Below are positions 33,478 through 46,953 of a stretch of 64,000 bases of DNA, in pieces. Location: NCBI GenBank assembly GCA_004802705.1, contig SGPL01000052.1, positions 31,500 to 95,499 of the forward strand. Reading direction: 5' to 3'. A program made the translations under genes and the position numbers. The notes beneath the pieces were generated by a model that saw only the letters and a program-made list of their open reading frames with translations, was not told where the DNA came from and did no database searches. Position 1 is the first letter of the stretch. Every line of letters starts with the position of its first letter. The DNA comes from Bondarzewia mesenterica (lineage: Eukaryota; Basidiomycota; Agaricomycetes; Russulales; Bondarzewiaceae).

Positions 33478-35090
33478 CTATGAATCCTGCTCTTCTTCCA
33501 GCTGCTCCGCTATAAGATTGCGCAATAATCTCGACTCTTCAAGAGGCCCTCCTTCATCGCCTTCGAGGCCATATGTCTCTAATATATCACGCGCCACAGT
33601 GAGATACCACTGAGCTCGGGAAATGATACTTGTACCGGGAGGTCCCTCGAAGGTATATCCGTCTGTCATACCAGCATTCCACGCTGTCTTCGCCATCTCC
33701 AGCGCATGTATGCCTGGATATTGGGCGGCATCAAATCGAGGCCGATTTCCACCTCAATTTGAAAACCGGAATCAACTTACCGATTTGTGGATAGTTGGGC
33801 GGGTACACCAGCAGATACACAGCCAACAGTGTATGTCCCACCTCAAGAGCGACGCGAAAGTCGCCTTCGTGTGAAGCCCGGCTGAAAGTATCTGACATTC
33901 TAGGCAGGACCGAAGAATGAAAAAATGGAAACAGAGACGGGGAGATATCCTCGTAATTTCGCAGGCTGTTCAATAGCGGAGCGGGTCGGGTATAGAGACA
34001 TCCAGTAAACTCGTGGAGCACGCCCTCAACCTTCAGCAAATCGTCCTCGCTGGGCGACGAAGATGAGTCGTCAAGATGTCTCCCAAAACGACACAAAGGA
34101 CAGATGCAGGTAAACCCATAATTGATTTTCAGGGAATGCTGTCGGTCAGAGAAAGGTAAGGCGGGGTCTAGGTAAGGAATTGTTATCTGCTGTCCTCATA
34201 AGAATTTACACAGGATAGTCCATCGCGAGGGAATCCGTACCTCCTCATCTTGCCGTATTGGCCGCAAGGCGACAACGTCCATCCTCACTGGCCGGCCCGA
34301 AACAAAATGGTATCGAGTGGCAGCATTCGGCACGCAAGAATGGTTAAAGAGGCGACTTGCCAGAGGGTATATTCCATGAGCGATGGTGGTGAGATGAGAA
34401 TGGATGACAAAGTTGTTGTTTCCAAAGCGCGAGTACAGGTCATACAGGGTTCCTAATGACGCAAAAGAGGATGCCGATGGTAGACATAGAGGGGGGACAG
34501 CAATAGAAGTTGACTCCTGTGGCAGCAAGTGCCTGAAAACTGAATTGAAGGGAGTACTAGACGAATCAGCCTCGTTCAAAGAAGGTCTTTTGGATGCTAC
34601 AAATTCTGCTATGAGATGAGAGAACAGTATAGCATCCGTCCTTTGGTGTGACTCCAGCCGTTCATAAGCAGGCGAGGCGATGAACTGCGGATAGGCCTTG
34701 CAAACCAATTTGTGGTGCCTAGTCCACGCGTATTTCTGACCTGGCGTGTGGAGGTCGATAAGCCGCCGGATAGATGGATTAACAAAAGAGAAATAAGTTA
34801 CAATCTGGTCCACAGTACCAATAGGATGCACAACCACTGCATCTGAATAGGTTTGTGCCACTAGATTGTTGTTTATGGCAGCAATCGCACCGTTGGCCTT
34901 TTTCAGAGGCAAGCAAGGCAGTTGACAAGGACGAAGTAGAAAGGATGAGTTTGCCCTTGGTAATATCAGAGACCGCAACCGCCCGATTCCTGGCCTTCGA
35001 ATCAAAGCCAAGTCGTACCAAAGGCGAGTTGGGGTTGGAAGATGCCACTGAGATCAGGGCATTTACGGTGGTTTCGTGATCTGAGTCCAT
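33478..35090 (-). CDS. SET and MYND domain protein (SMYD-like)
   Basis: Probable protein lysine methyltransferase. Exons on the minus strand: 35090-34802, 34740-34241, 34186-33781, 33713-33478. The split SET domain begins VRLGFDSKARNRAVAVSDI; the MYND zinc finger is CDCCHKQQSSGTNLFRCSGC...YWYCGPDCQKYAWTRHHKLVC; the SET core has FNHSCVPNAATRYHFV and PIRQDEEVTIPYLD; the post-SET cysteines are FTCICPLCRFGR. A helical TPR-like C-terminus follows (VALEVGHTLLAVYLLVYPPN; AQWYLTVARDILETYG). The first ATG with upstream support is at 35090 (MDSDHETTVNALIS). Target unknown; SMYD proteins methylate histones or cytosolic proteins. Confidence 0.92.
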
Positions 35091-35395
35091 GATCAGTACG
35101 GCTTGAACAGTAGAAAATTTACTCGCCCTCTGGCAAGTCAAAAGTTACTTACGGTCGATGGTACGTCACTGCACAAGAAATAGACAGGAACACGTGCCGG
35201 TAACCCTCGCGTTCACTTGGCAATCATTGTAAGCAGTAAAAAGACATTCGGACTGCAACTTGAACACAGTCACACACTCTACATTGATGAAGTACAAAGA
35301 CAAGTAATTGACGCTATGAAATAATCACGAATATTTTTCGCGGGCATGACGCCGGTTTTTGGCAGAATAGAGAGGGCTGGCCTAGCGGTACTACT
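35091..35395. other. intergenic
   Basis: Promoter side of the SET/MYND gene and 3' side of the adenylation-domain gene; no feature recognised. Confidence 0.5.
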
Positions 35396-38300
35396 TCAAG
35401 AATCCCAGATGGCACCGAAAGCCGGAATTCCTCTACTCATCATGCCATACACAACTTTCCGTGTCAACTTCTGGTTTGAGATGATGCAAACCGCCTCTGC
35501 CTTGAATTCACGAACAAGGCGATAGGTCAATTTGACCATGTCCGGTTTCCCATGTGCTCGAGTATCTAAAATCACAAAACCTCGTCAACCAACCGGGATG
35601 CAAAGATAATATTGGCTGACCATAAATGACTGCATCAGGCGATGCTTCCAGGATGGAGTCAACGAATTTATCTCCAAAGGTCTGACGTACGTTCGGAGAT
35701 GTCCAGAGTAAACGCATGGGGACTCGCTGCTCAAAAATGCAAGGGGCGCATGGCCCAATACCGCTTCCAGTCGCAATGAGAATGACACGCCTGAAGAGAG
35801 GCACAATTCTAAGGACGCCAAATGTGGGGGCGCCGCGAACCCAGAGCTCACTCGGCGGTTTGGCAATCTGCCTGGAAGTCCAGTCTCCTGTTAAAATGTT
35901 TAAACATTAAACAAATATTGCTCTTGAATATTGAGATCATTCACGGACCGGCCTTAGACACGACGAGAGAATACCCTTTCTCGTTCGGCACTGGGATGGT
36001 TGCAAAGCCGTGCCACTCCATGAAAGGATTGTCAGAGATACGTGTGAAACTTCCCGCGATGGGTGTCACTACGGAACTCGTCAGAGGAGCTGAAACATGG
36101 CGATTCAGTCCGGCTTACCGTAATCGAAGTACAATCTGACTGCATGACCTGACAATACTTCTGCACGGACAGGCACCTTCCGAAGGCGAGCCCAAGGAAG
36201 AATGATGGATATGCTCATGATCAAAACAAGCCAGAATGGAGGAGCCTTAACCAAGGCAATGCCAAGTGCTTGATCCGATGGGCGGTAATCATTCGCCAGC
36301 AAAACAACCTGTCGACGAACGTTATTACACTGAAAAGAAAACTCGAGAAGAAAATATGTTTACTTGACACCAGACAAGGACAGTCGCAGTCCACCCAAGA
36401 AAACGATGAGTGGCCTCATAGCGATCATGATGCATTACTCTGAATTTAGGGTAGGCAAGGCTGACGATCACGAGCAGGAGCAACAATATCCAGTAAGAAA
36501 TGACCACTGTAGCAACGGATGTCTGTTAGATATGGTCAGCGCATGGAACAGCCCTCAAATGTACTGATGGCGTACTGGACCGTCGTTCAAGAACTCTCTA
36601 GTTGCTTGCGCAGTGAACAGAATAAGCCAGACTACGCCAGAAATCGCGCATCCTGAGTGCACTGTTTTGTCAAGCCTCAGCGAGAAAATAGAAAAATTGA
36701 ACGATCATGAAAGCATACATCCTCCAATCGAATAGACCCTGGCACACACTCGACGAATGGCCATCGGCCATCTATAAAGAAATACATAGCATGAACTTTA
36801 GATTGGAAAATTTCATATATTCGGGCGACGTACGATGAAGGGACGGCGCAGAAAACATTGAAAAACGCATTGATGACATAGTCCTGACGCATTAAGATCG
36901 CACAAAATAGATTGGCTACGACGATAAGTCCCAAGTGCTGGGCATTGGCTCCTCCGCGAACGAGAGTTGCAATGAAGATGGCCATGTTGGTGATGAAAAC
37001 GACACTAAAAAGACGGCGATAAAGGGAGAGAATCTGGTGCCGAAGATTCCTGACAAGCTTCCCCTGGCTCTTGTCGGGGAGATCATCGTCCAGATACCCT
37101 TCCCAGCCATTACCTTTCTCGACCACAGAAGGAGAAACGTCCGTAGATGATGATTTCGAAGGATTAGTAGACACAGTATCGCCTGAGTCTTCTAGACAGA
37201 TGTTACTTGAGCGCAAATGCCCCTGGTAAATTGGAGAAAGAGCAGTAATTGTTTTCTCCGCGTCTGTCCTTCTAGTGTCGCCCCGAACTATAGGGGAATC
37301 CTTCCGCATTGTGGGCAAGGCGACGGGGGGCACATTCTCCTTTTCATCAAAGATTATAGCATTCTCACTCGCGACGTTGTCTAGCGCGAGATGCCGCAAG
37401 GCTCGCTTATCAGTTTTCCCATTCCTGGAGTCATGTTAAGTTAAATCGACAATGCGAGCATGACATAACTCACCCAGTGTAAGGAAATTCTGGTAAAACC
37501 AAGAAACGTGTGGGGACAGCATAGTATGGCTGGACTTTTGATGCTGCTGAGATAACCGCGCTCACATCAACGTTTTCGGGCGTGATGAATCCCCATAGTT
37601 CCGCCTCTATAAGCAGAGCAGCCGCGACCTTCACTTCGGGACAAGTCTATGTACAGGGTTAGAGAGAAACATTGAGATAGATTAAGAAGTTGTACCTCCA
37701 TGGCAGCTGCAACTCCATCCAGTTCCACGCGAAAACCCTGCCAATGTATCAGAATTCGTTCCGAGTCGATTGAACTTGATCTCGCAACTTACCTTGACTT
37801 TGACCTGATCGTCAACTCTGCCAAGATGTTCCAGAGTTCCATCAGATCGCCAACGGCCAAGGTCACCCGTGTTGAACATATAACTCCTAAGGTGTCATCA
37901 GTAAGATTGCGAAGAGGAGGTCGTCGCGTCTAAGCTCACCCATCATTTATGAAAGGATCCAGCTTATACCGTTCCGCAGTCTTTTCTGGTAAATTGATAT
38001 AACCACGTGTAACGCCTTTTCCACCAGCCCACATAACTCCGCTTTCTCCCATAGGCACGGGTTGCAGATTTTCGTCCAAAATATAGACATTATTGTTAGG
38101 TGTTGGTTTTCCGATGCTTAGAGGTGTAGAATAAGCATGAGGCTGAACTGTGTTGACAATAGTGATCTATTCGATTTGAAAGACATCAGTTGAGAACAAA
38201 CGCCAGGCAAACAAATGCAACGCACCTCGGTGGGACCGCAACTATTATAGAAATGGCCATTCTTCGCCCAGGCATCAGCTAAAGCTAAATTACAAACTTC

Positions 38301-39466
38301 AGCTCCTTAAATCGTCACAGAAATTCCGCATGTATTACCTTGAGGGCATACTTCACCTGCTGTAGCCACTACTCGGATGTTAGGGTAATCGATTGGATCA
38401 TGAGGTACTGAGGAGTAAGGCATTAAATCACTGAAGTGGGGACTCAGATGGGGTTTGAAGAGAAAATTTCACCCATCATTGACGGAGTGCCGATAACGAT
38501 ATCGACCGTCTTCATCAAGGTACGCCATTCCTTCGATGTTTTGCCTCTTATGCATAACGTGCACCCATTGCACATGGAGCCAAGAATTTCCTGAATGTCG
38601 GATATATACAGTCGGGATCACGGAAGGAAAAACCAGAAGGCAAACACTGACCCAGGCAGCCATATCAAACGCTATATTCATGAGCTGAGACACTCGCCGG
38701 CCAGGGCTCATCTCTATGTTTCCAGGACTCAAGCAGACAACTGAGCACCAAGATTCATATCAATCAACAGAGACGACATGCGCACAAAGAGAAAAGGCAT
38801 ACGATTAGTCACATTGGAGTGCATGACATCCACTCCCTTCGGTTTGCCGGTAGTACCTTGAAAGACAATGAGTGATTTCGAACACGTACGAGAGATTGAG
38901 AACTCACCAGATGTATAGATGACGTATACGCTGTCGGATGGGCTCGATAGGTCCTCTGGCTTCAAGCATTGCAAATAATCTTCGTTCTGCCTGACAACAG
39001 AGTCATCTAGACTAAGAATTGGAATACCCTGCACGCGATGTCGATATTCGTCCAGAGTAAGGGCAATCATGCAACCCGAATCCTGGATTACATATTCAAG
39101 CGTCGATTGCGTGACTATACCCCCATCAAGTGGTACGTAGGCACCGCCAGCCTTGAGAATGGCAAGAATGCCAATCACCATTGCGATAGAGCGCTGAGCA
39201 AGAAGGCAGACGCGGGAACCCGGAACGACACCCATGTTTCGCAGCCTACTGGCCAGGCGGTTTGCACAGCGATCCAGAGTAGAATAAGTGATGCCGTCGC
39301 CGAGGTGCTCGATTGCCACGGCGTCCGGTTGAGTACGTGCACAGTATTCGAAAGCATGGTGAACACAATGGAAGGCGGGTGCGTGAGGCTCGCCCACACC
39401 ATAGCTGACGAAAAGACGCTGATCAGTAAACGAGAGGCGACTGATGGAGCCAAGTTGAATATCCAT
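35396..39466 (-). CDS. NRPS-like adenylation domain fused to membrane spans and a ferredoxin-reductase-like domain
   Basis: About 12 or more short-intron exons. N-terminal half is an AMP-forming adenylation domain with its core motifs in order: [31 protein letters not shown] split by an intron from [51 protein letters not shown], and NGKTDKRAL. No carrier (PCP) domain with a Ser-Leu phosphopantetheine motif is seen; instead an acidic, Ser-rich linker leads to several membrane spans ([67 protein letters not shown]) and a C-terminal FAD/NAD(P)-like part ([21 protein letters not shown]) ending AFGAIWDS. I recall a similar layout in the fungal NPS12-type NRPS-like group. The start at 39466 (MDIQLGS) is tentative; a small upstream exon from 39566 (MSEPSLINRALR) is possible but does not join in frame. 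Product unknown. Confidence 0.82.
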
Positions 39467-41823
39467 GTCAAAGTAAAGCGAGAGGTGAAGAGCTCCGGAG
39501 AGACTTACGGCGTAGCGCACGGTTTATAAGAGATGGCTCAGACATGGAATGATTTGATAATATGAGCTGTACATCTGTCGATGGTGCGTGTGGTGCGAAT
39601 GCAAGGTCTCCAGAGAAATAGGACCATCAGGAAGAAGCGAAAATTTCGATGATCACACATCAACTTGGAGCTTGTTTGACGACGTGGGCCTGTTTGAGGG
39701 CATGGCTAGAATGCTTGCGATTTCAACTGCTCCGAGATTCTGCAGCCTTGGCGAATAACGATTGAGCCAGCAGCATCGTTCGGAGTTTTCAACACGGGAG
39801 CTGTTACTCAGTAGATCAGCTGAAGAGAGAAGACGGTGAAATGCGACAAGTCAGGACTCTGACCGTTGCAAGGCTGGATGGCTACCTTGAAGGCACCGGG
39901 ACAAAATCGGATGTGCTTGATCCTTGAAGTCATGATGCGCGAAAATCCAGGCAAAAGCATAAACGTGACGTTCCGGAAAAGTATACCAAACTCCCAAGGT
40001 CGACGGCAGAAGGATCGTGCCGACAGTAGTCGCGAGGTGCGAAAGCATTGACTTTGCCACTCCAACTCCAACCTGTCAGCAGATTGTTGGCGACGTGTAG
40101 CGTTGCTGGATATACAAGGCGAACGCGGCCTCGGAAGAATGGTGCCCAGCGTTGGCTTCAACAACCACGCCCGCCAAAAGCCTGTGCGTGCCTTTATTTG
40201 GACAATTCGTCAGAAGTAATCTTTGTTCAAGTTATGAATCAATTTCAATGAAATTGGACATGAAACGACTTACATACGTTTTCAGAGACACCGTGAGTAG
40301 AGTACAGGCCGATCACAAAGCAGGGATTGACTGACGAGACAGTATAGCCTATCAATCATGAGGCTTAGTTGATTTCAAGCACATGGTCGGAGCCAGCGTC
40401 GGAAGGCGCAGGCTGTGGCAGAGTGCGATGGATTCAGGATGGTTCAAATTTGAAGCACATAATGCTAGATAACGGCAGGCTGCTAGAGCCAAGGTGTCGA
40501 AGAAACATACCTTGGGCCTCACTTACCCACCCTTGTGCACCTCAGGCCTCTCGCTACTAGTGACCACATCGTTGAGGTGCTGAGGGAAGTGCTCTAGACG
40601 GTGATTATGATCTTTAGGCTGATGTTTCTCCTAGGACCTAGCAGGTCAGCGTACGGCGTATTCCTATGAATTCGGAGAGCATGATATAATGTTCCTCGGT
40701 CGCCGGTCGACCATGAGGCTGAAGCTTGACTGGCCTGAAGTTTCGTAGGAACGCACTCAGCAGGTCGGAGGTGGCAGTCAAACGCAGGTTGCCTGAGATC
40801 TGAGATACGACGGGTTGAAGGCCGTGTCTGCCGGATCTGCCATTGGGAGAAAGGTGGCGGAGACAGTACAGAGACAGGCTTTGAAAATTCACTGGAAAGA
40901 TCAAGGCTGATATATATATAAGTATAGTGACCCAGCCGCAGATCGGGCGGAGTAGGCACAAGCGGTGATTGTCGTATAAAGTTCGGACATGTCCCTCAGG
41001 TGATGACATTTTTATAACGTAGAGTCATTCGACACAATGCACATTGAGTATAAGCCAACTCTTCCTCGAAGTTCCATCAACTTCGGCTTGACAGCTGCAC
41101 CCGCGCGATTCGGGCCCGTCGAATTCCGTCAACCTCAGATAAATTTTTGACCGTCGAAGTTGTATATCGTTTTCTCAACGATATTTATCTGTAGTGATCA
41201 TAGTTGTTTGCAACGGTGATATTTCTCCCTTTCGCTCGAGGCTCTGTTTTTGAGACCATTCAACATCCTGTCGGTAAGTTTTGAGCCTTTTCAACCGTTG
41301 CCTTTCTCATAAACTCGTGTTTGAAGGTGGGTCGGCGACAGCTGCGAGGGGAGCTATTCAATGTATATCCCTAACTTGGACAACGACCAAACACCACACT
41401 TATCCGCGTGTCAGTGGACTACAAATCAAATATGAGGGCTGTCTGCTTGAACCTTAAATAAGTGCTTTTTATACAACTCGAGCATACAGCGTCTTTTCAA
41501 ATCTCCGAGTTTGAGCTTCGGCCAGATTATCTCAATTCGTGTACGAGATCCACTCAATGAATCCAAAATATGCATGTCAAGATGAGATGGGCAGTACAAG
41601 GGAGTGAACTCGAGCGATATACAAGCTAGTACGCACTAGTTTGATTGAGTTCGAAAGGCTGGAGTCCTATAGATAGATAGTCGAAACAGACAGCCTTAAG
41701 GAAAATTAATAAGGCCTTCAGAACTCGAGAGCCAAGCGGGTTTTGTGAGGCGATACGTACAATGCATGATGGTGGGGCCAAGCCAAATATACGAAGAAGT
41801 AGCATTCATAGAAGCGGGGGAGA
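39467..41823. other. long intergenic region with no supported gene
   Basis: About 2.4 kb between the adenylation-domain start and the RAD50 stop, both minus strand. Minus-strand stretch 39851-40060 (TTVGTILLPSTLGVWYTFPE...) reads like protein but connects to nothing. A (TA)n tract is at about 40911-40920 and an 8-bp palindromic arm pair (atatcgtt / aacgatat) at about 41163-41186. Otherwise nothing. Confidence 0.5.
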
Positions 41824-44800
41824 TCAGCCGAATCTCTGCCGCTCTATCACTGACTTCTGTCTTGAATCTCTCGATACACGCCTGAAAGCAGATCCGACTT
41901 GATCATGGGTCCAAAAATAAAGAAACTCGAAGCTCTTACCAGTAGTATTCCATAACGTCACTCTGCCCCAGTTTGCGCAGGAAATTCTCGTCATGAGTAA
42001 TTATAATCAGCTGGAAGTTGGCATGATTCTTGCGCTCATTGATGATACTGCAGGAACTGAGTATTTGGATTTCTTAATAGGAAGAGAACACTTACTCGAC
42101 CAGGCTCGCAGCAAGCGCGTCAATGTTCTCCATATCAAGGGCGTTTGTGGGCTCATCCAGCGCAAGGATCCCACAATTCTGCCCGAACGAGTCCGACAGT
42201 GCAAGTCGTATGATAATGGAAGCTAACATCTTTTGCCCAGCGGAGCAACGCCCTCGCATGTCCATTTCAACTTGGTCTTTAGTCATGACGACCTGGCAGA
42301 TACGTCGAACCATTATTCAGATGTATATGAAGTAAACGTACCCGGTAATTATACGACCTCTTGGACGCACCACCTTCACTGTCGGAACGAATCTTGATTC
42401 CGTCAATGTCTGCCAAGCTACAGGTCAACAGGGCAGCCTCATCGCAGAGGATAGGAGCTTATTCTTACCTGTCCCCTGATACGTTTTGTTCCACAGATGC
42501 TTCATGATATCGTTCACTTCTTCCATCTTTAGTGAATGATACTTCATGATCGCGCTGGAAGCGATCAATGAATGCCCAGAAAACTCCGATGAGGCGACTT
42601 ACTTGTCGAGAGCCTTCGCATACTTCTCAAGATCATTGTTGGCCATGTCTGACATCTAGAGTGCTGTTAAAAAGGCTGCGTAGTTGAGCGAAGCGTAGAC
42701 GGACCTTGACTTTGATGAGCTGTTCTGTGTATTTCTTATCAATGCCCTTGTACTCTCTCAAATCCTTTTCGAGCTGTTTGAGCTGGCCCTTGCATGCTTG
42801 CAATTCTCCCCCAGTATGCGCATTCTGAGAGACTGAAATCAGCGGACACAAACGGGATGGGATTCAGGGGACACAGACCAGACTCTGCATTTCAGTCTCC
42901 TTTTGCTTTTCAACAGGGTACTTCTCTTCAAAGTTCCGCTTCGCCTTGGCGGCTTCTTCCATGTCCATGGAGTCAATTTCCGTCTGGGTTTCGCTAATTT
43001 TATCCGCTAGGTCTCGCATGAATAGATTGTCGCGTATTCTGGCCTGCAATGCGCCTCCCTCATTGATCTCCTTCTCGATCAAAGTGATGGATTCCCGGAC
43101 GCGCTCGATATCACGGGCATAATCCTGGATTTTCAATTCGAACTTCTCGATCTTGTCCCCGGTCTCTTGCAACTTGCGCGCGCGCCTGTCACGCACATAC
43201 CTAGCAAACATGGCGATCGATGGTCAATCCTAAGCCGCATGCAGCGATGTGACCGTGCTAACCGTTCAATGGATCTATTGATGTTCTCGAGCTTATCAAC
43301 ACTTTTGTTGATATCCTGTGACGCCTCCTGCACCCGTGCATACTGGGCAGTGAACTCTTTCTGGACTTGTTCATATCCCTGGTCGAGCAGGTCAATCGGC
43401 GCCTGACCTTCCTGGATCATGGCTTCGAGTTTCTGAGTAGAGCAGTGGCCTGAGCATGACCATAGGAAAATATCAAAAACTGACTCACCTTTCCTTGCAC
43501 TGTCAGAGAAGCGATCTCCTTCCGCATCTCCTCCATGCTCTTTGTTAAGACCGCTTTTTCTCGAATTTGACTACGAAGACTGCCCTCACGTAATTGCATA
43601 CTATGCAAATCATTCTGATGACCCTGGATGGCATTTCTTCTGCGTTCTCTCTCGAGCAGAAGATTTTGTTTCTCCCGTTCCGCAGATCGTCTGCAGAATA
43701 AAAATTAGAGTATTGTGACAGTGATAGTCAAGTCAAGTCTCACAAATCCGTTGATGAAACGTCAATCTCTTCTTGAATTTCGGTCGCCGTCTTCGCAGAG
43801 CCGGAAGCCGATAATTCAATCTGAATATGTGGGATTTCCTGGCTGAGACGCTCGATATCTTGAAGCAACCTCGAAACATTGTTCGCATGCTGTCGCAAAA
43901 GAGCGAGTTCTTTCAACTCCTTCCTCGTTGTATTCAATGTCTCGGCGGCCTGATGAGGATTTGATGAGTATGCAGTGTAATCACAGGAAGCTCGAATCGA
44001 ACCTTGTCGGCGACTTCTGCAATGGCCGGTAACGACTGATCTTTCTCTTGGATTTGCCGAATCAAAGCTGGAATCTCGACATCTTTCAGACTGGCTCGGG
44101 CACTCTCCACAGGGATCAGTTTCTGGAGCTCTTCCATATACTGAACACGTTCATCTATATCAGCTTGATCATCGGCAGTAGCACTTGCCGACGTCTTCTG
44201 CAGTTTTTCTTTCACCTATACGTTATTAAGTTGCAGTCAATGTAAAACCTTGTATCAACAAAGATAAAAATATCGCATACAGATTTCTCGAAGACCGCTA
44301 GCTCATCAGCGTTCATGTGGCGCATACACAGTGCACAGGAACCTCTTGATTGTCCAAGCTTGAGGAATGTCTCATATAATTGCCGAGCACCAGTCATGGT
44401 TCCAAGCTGCCTAGCATTTGTATGCATGTTAACATACTCGATTACATGTTTACGACAGACATACCCTCTCAATTCGTCCAATTCTTCGTTAGTGACCTTC
44501 ATAGCGGCCTCCACAGAGTCATGCTCATAGAGATTGTCTTTGAGCTTCTGTTCCACATCTGAAGGAAACGTCAGTCAGCGTCCCACATGACAATGGTGAT
44601 CATACGAACTCTTCAGCTCCTGTTTCTTTGCATCCAACTGGGACTTGAGGGATGATAGAGTGGTTTCAGCCTCATGAAGGTTTCTGTTGGCCAGAGTCGC
44701 TTCAATTTCCATGTCGTTGTACTCCTTCTCCTTCTCTCTGGTCCAGAATTTTGAGGTGCATGCATCGCAAACATGATTTGAGATTACATACATAGTGACA

Positions 44801-46953
44801 CGGTCCAGCTCTTGTTCCATGGTCTCAGCACGTGCCTCCGTACCAACAAATTTACGAAATTTGGAGCTGTTGATCTGCAAACTGGTGATGTTAGAAAAAG
44901 AAAGAAATCGGGTTCAGCTGGGGTTATGTAAAAGCAGAAGACAATATCACATGTTCTTCAAGTCGCTCGACTTCGACTTCAGTTCGCTCTGCTTCAAATC
45001 CAGCTTGGCACGGGACTCAGCTTGCAAGCTAAGCGTCCTTAACTCGTCGTTCAGAGAATCTCGCTTGTCTTCCAAGGCGCGACTCCTATTGACGAGCTCT
45101 GAGAAGCGCTCGTCGTACTTGACCGTAACGAGCTCAGCCTGGCTCTTTTCAATGCGTGCCCTTTTTCCATCTATATCGGCCAAAAGTGTGTCCAAGTCAG
45201 CATCTAGCATCTGGGAAGCTTCGATCGTCTCTTCGGCCGTATTGAGGTCTGACTGCAATTTCGACTAGATAATTGGCAGCAAATGTAGACGAGATCAGAT
45301 GTGATGTTAAATGCGAGACGCACAACCCTCTCCCGGTGAGTGAACTTCTGCTGCTTGTGTTTCTCCAGAGTGTTTGAAAAGGCACGAGACTTCCGATTGT
45401 ATTCATCACCCTTTGCGCGGCGGTCCTCCTAAATGGAATACGATATTCAACATATCAAAATTCAAATTGATCCTAGTGAACATCTTAAAAAACTTACCTC
45501 AAGCTTGTTGGCCTCTGCAATTTGTTGTCGTTGCAAAGCAGTCAGTTTCTCAAAAAATTCATTAACCTTCCCTGCGTCCAGTGGGGAAGTGTCGTAGCCC
45601 CTGATGCTGTGCTGCTCTCCGATTAGTCGTACCAGATCTTCGCGTTCAGAGATCCGGTCTTCTTGCGCCTACAATATGGTCATCAGCGGGATCGACGACA
45701 AGAAAGGGAACACAAACATCCTTACCTTTGCTTCCGCGTTGAGTCTGCCTTGTTCATTAATAAGTTCGACATGCACCTTCCGCGCGCTTTTGAGTTCATC
45801 ATTGAGATCTTGCATTTTGGAATCCTCCTCGAGTCGTGCTTGCTTCCGTTTGGCGATGTGAGCTTCAAAGTTCTTCTGTCGTTCCAAGAGCTCCTCGTCC
45901 GTATCTAATGGCAGAATGATCAACGGAACAGGTTATGGGATTAGAGCGCAGATACAACACCATCAAGCTCTTGAACGGCCGCCTTTCTTCCTGCCAGCAA
46001 CTCCTCGTCGTGTGCCTTCCGTTTCTGCAACTCTTCGATCCTCACGTACATTTCCCGGAATTTAGTCGCATAATCATGGAATGCCTTGTTCGTCAGCACG
46101 AGCTGTTCATATGTCTTCTTCGTCTGCTCATATTTGACCTCCTTTGAAGCTATGGTGGCGTTCAGGTCTGAAATTCGATTCTTGAGCTTGTCCGCATGCC
46201 CCTTCTCACGTAAAAGAGACTCCAATCGTTCTTTCTCGGCCTTCAGTTCTGCCACACGGTCTTTGCGAAGAGCTTTGATCGAGTCAAGAGCCTTGGTGTA
46301 CCTTGTAGAGCTCAGATAAGTAACTCAAGCATCAAGATGAGCACTACCTTGTCGCTTCAAAGATATCGTCGAATTTCTTTTTGAGCGCAGCTGGCTCAGC
46401 CAGAGGCCAGTAGGAATCTTCCTGGTGGCAAAATATGACGCTCTCCAAGACAGATTTCGACACTCCCAATAAATGAGGAATCTCTGTATCCATTTCCGCA
46501 CATTTAGTGGATATGGCGACACGCTAAAAGAAGTTGTTAGTCAATTCCTCTTGTATGATTCATATGGCACACCTTGCCCGATTTGTTCTCATCATCAAGG
46601 GCCAAAATACTCTCCAAAGTCTTCATAGTTGTAGCTGAGTTCTTCTTCATCGTGACAGAAAGATTGCGAACAGCGAGCATGCGCGTCCCGTTGGCAGCAT
46701 GGAATCGGAGCTTCACCTGGGCCTTTACCTCCTTCTCATTCGCCATCTTGGGATCATGGATGAATGCTCCTCCCTTGGTATTAGGAGGCTGGTCCCCAGT
46801 CGTGGCATACTTCAAACATTCGATGATGGTTGTTTTGCCACTGCCATTATGCCCGACGATGACGGTGACGGGAGAGAAGAACTCGATGACAGAAACTTGT
46901 TTGTCGTCAAAAGAGCGAATGCCGCGAATGGCAAGCTTGTTAACACTTGACAT
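41824..46953 (-). CDS. RAD50: DNA double-strand break repair ATPase Rad50
   Basis: SMC-like ATPase of the Mre11-Rad50-Nbs1 complex. It starts [18 protein letters not shown] at 46953 and ends [19 protein letters not shown] at 41824, split into roughly 20 exons on the minus strand. Walker A is [20 protein letters not shown]; the ABC signature [22 protein letters not shown] and Walker [19 protein letters not shown] are in exons at 42092-42313; the D/H-loop region [16 protein letters not shown] is in the next exon. Long heptad-rich coiled coils flank the zinc hook [16 protein letters not shown] (about 44300-44345), with both cysteines present. Length by exons is close to the usual 1300 residues. 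Each exon is 80-450 nt with 45-65 nt introns. An apparent second CxxC near 44760 falls inside an intron. Confidence 0.96.

Noticed and set aside
44740..44800. Second CxxC (CDAC) in RAD50 that might be an extra zinc hook
   Set aside because: It lies in sequence bounded by GTATGT and accag; splicing it out joins LDRVTI to EKEKEYND in frame, so it is intronic. The real hook is CALC near 44330.
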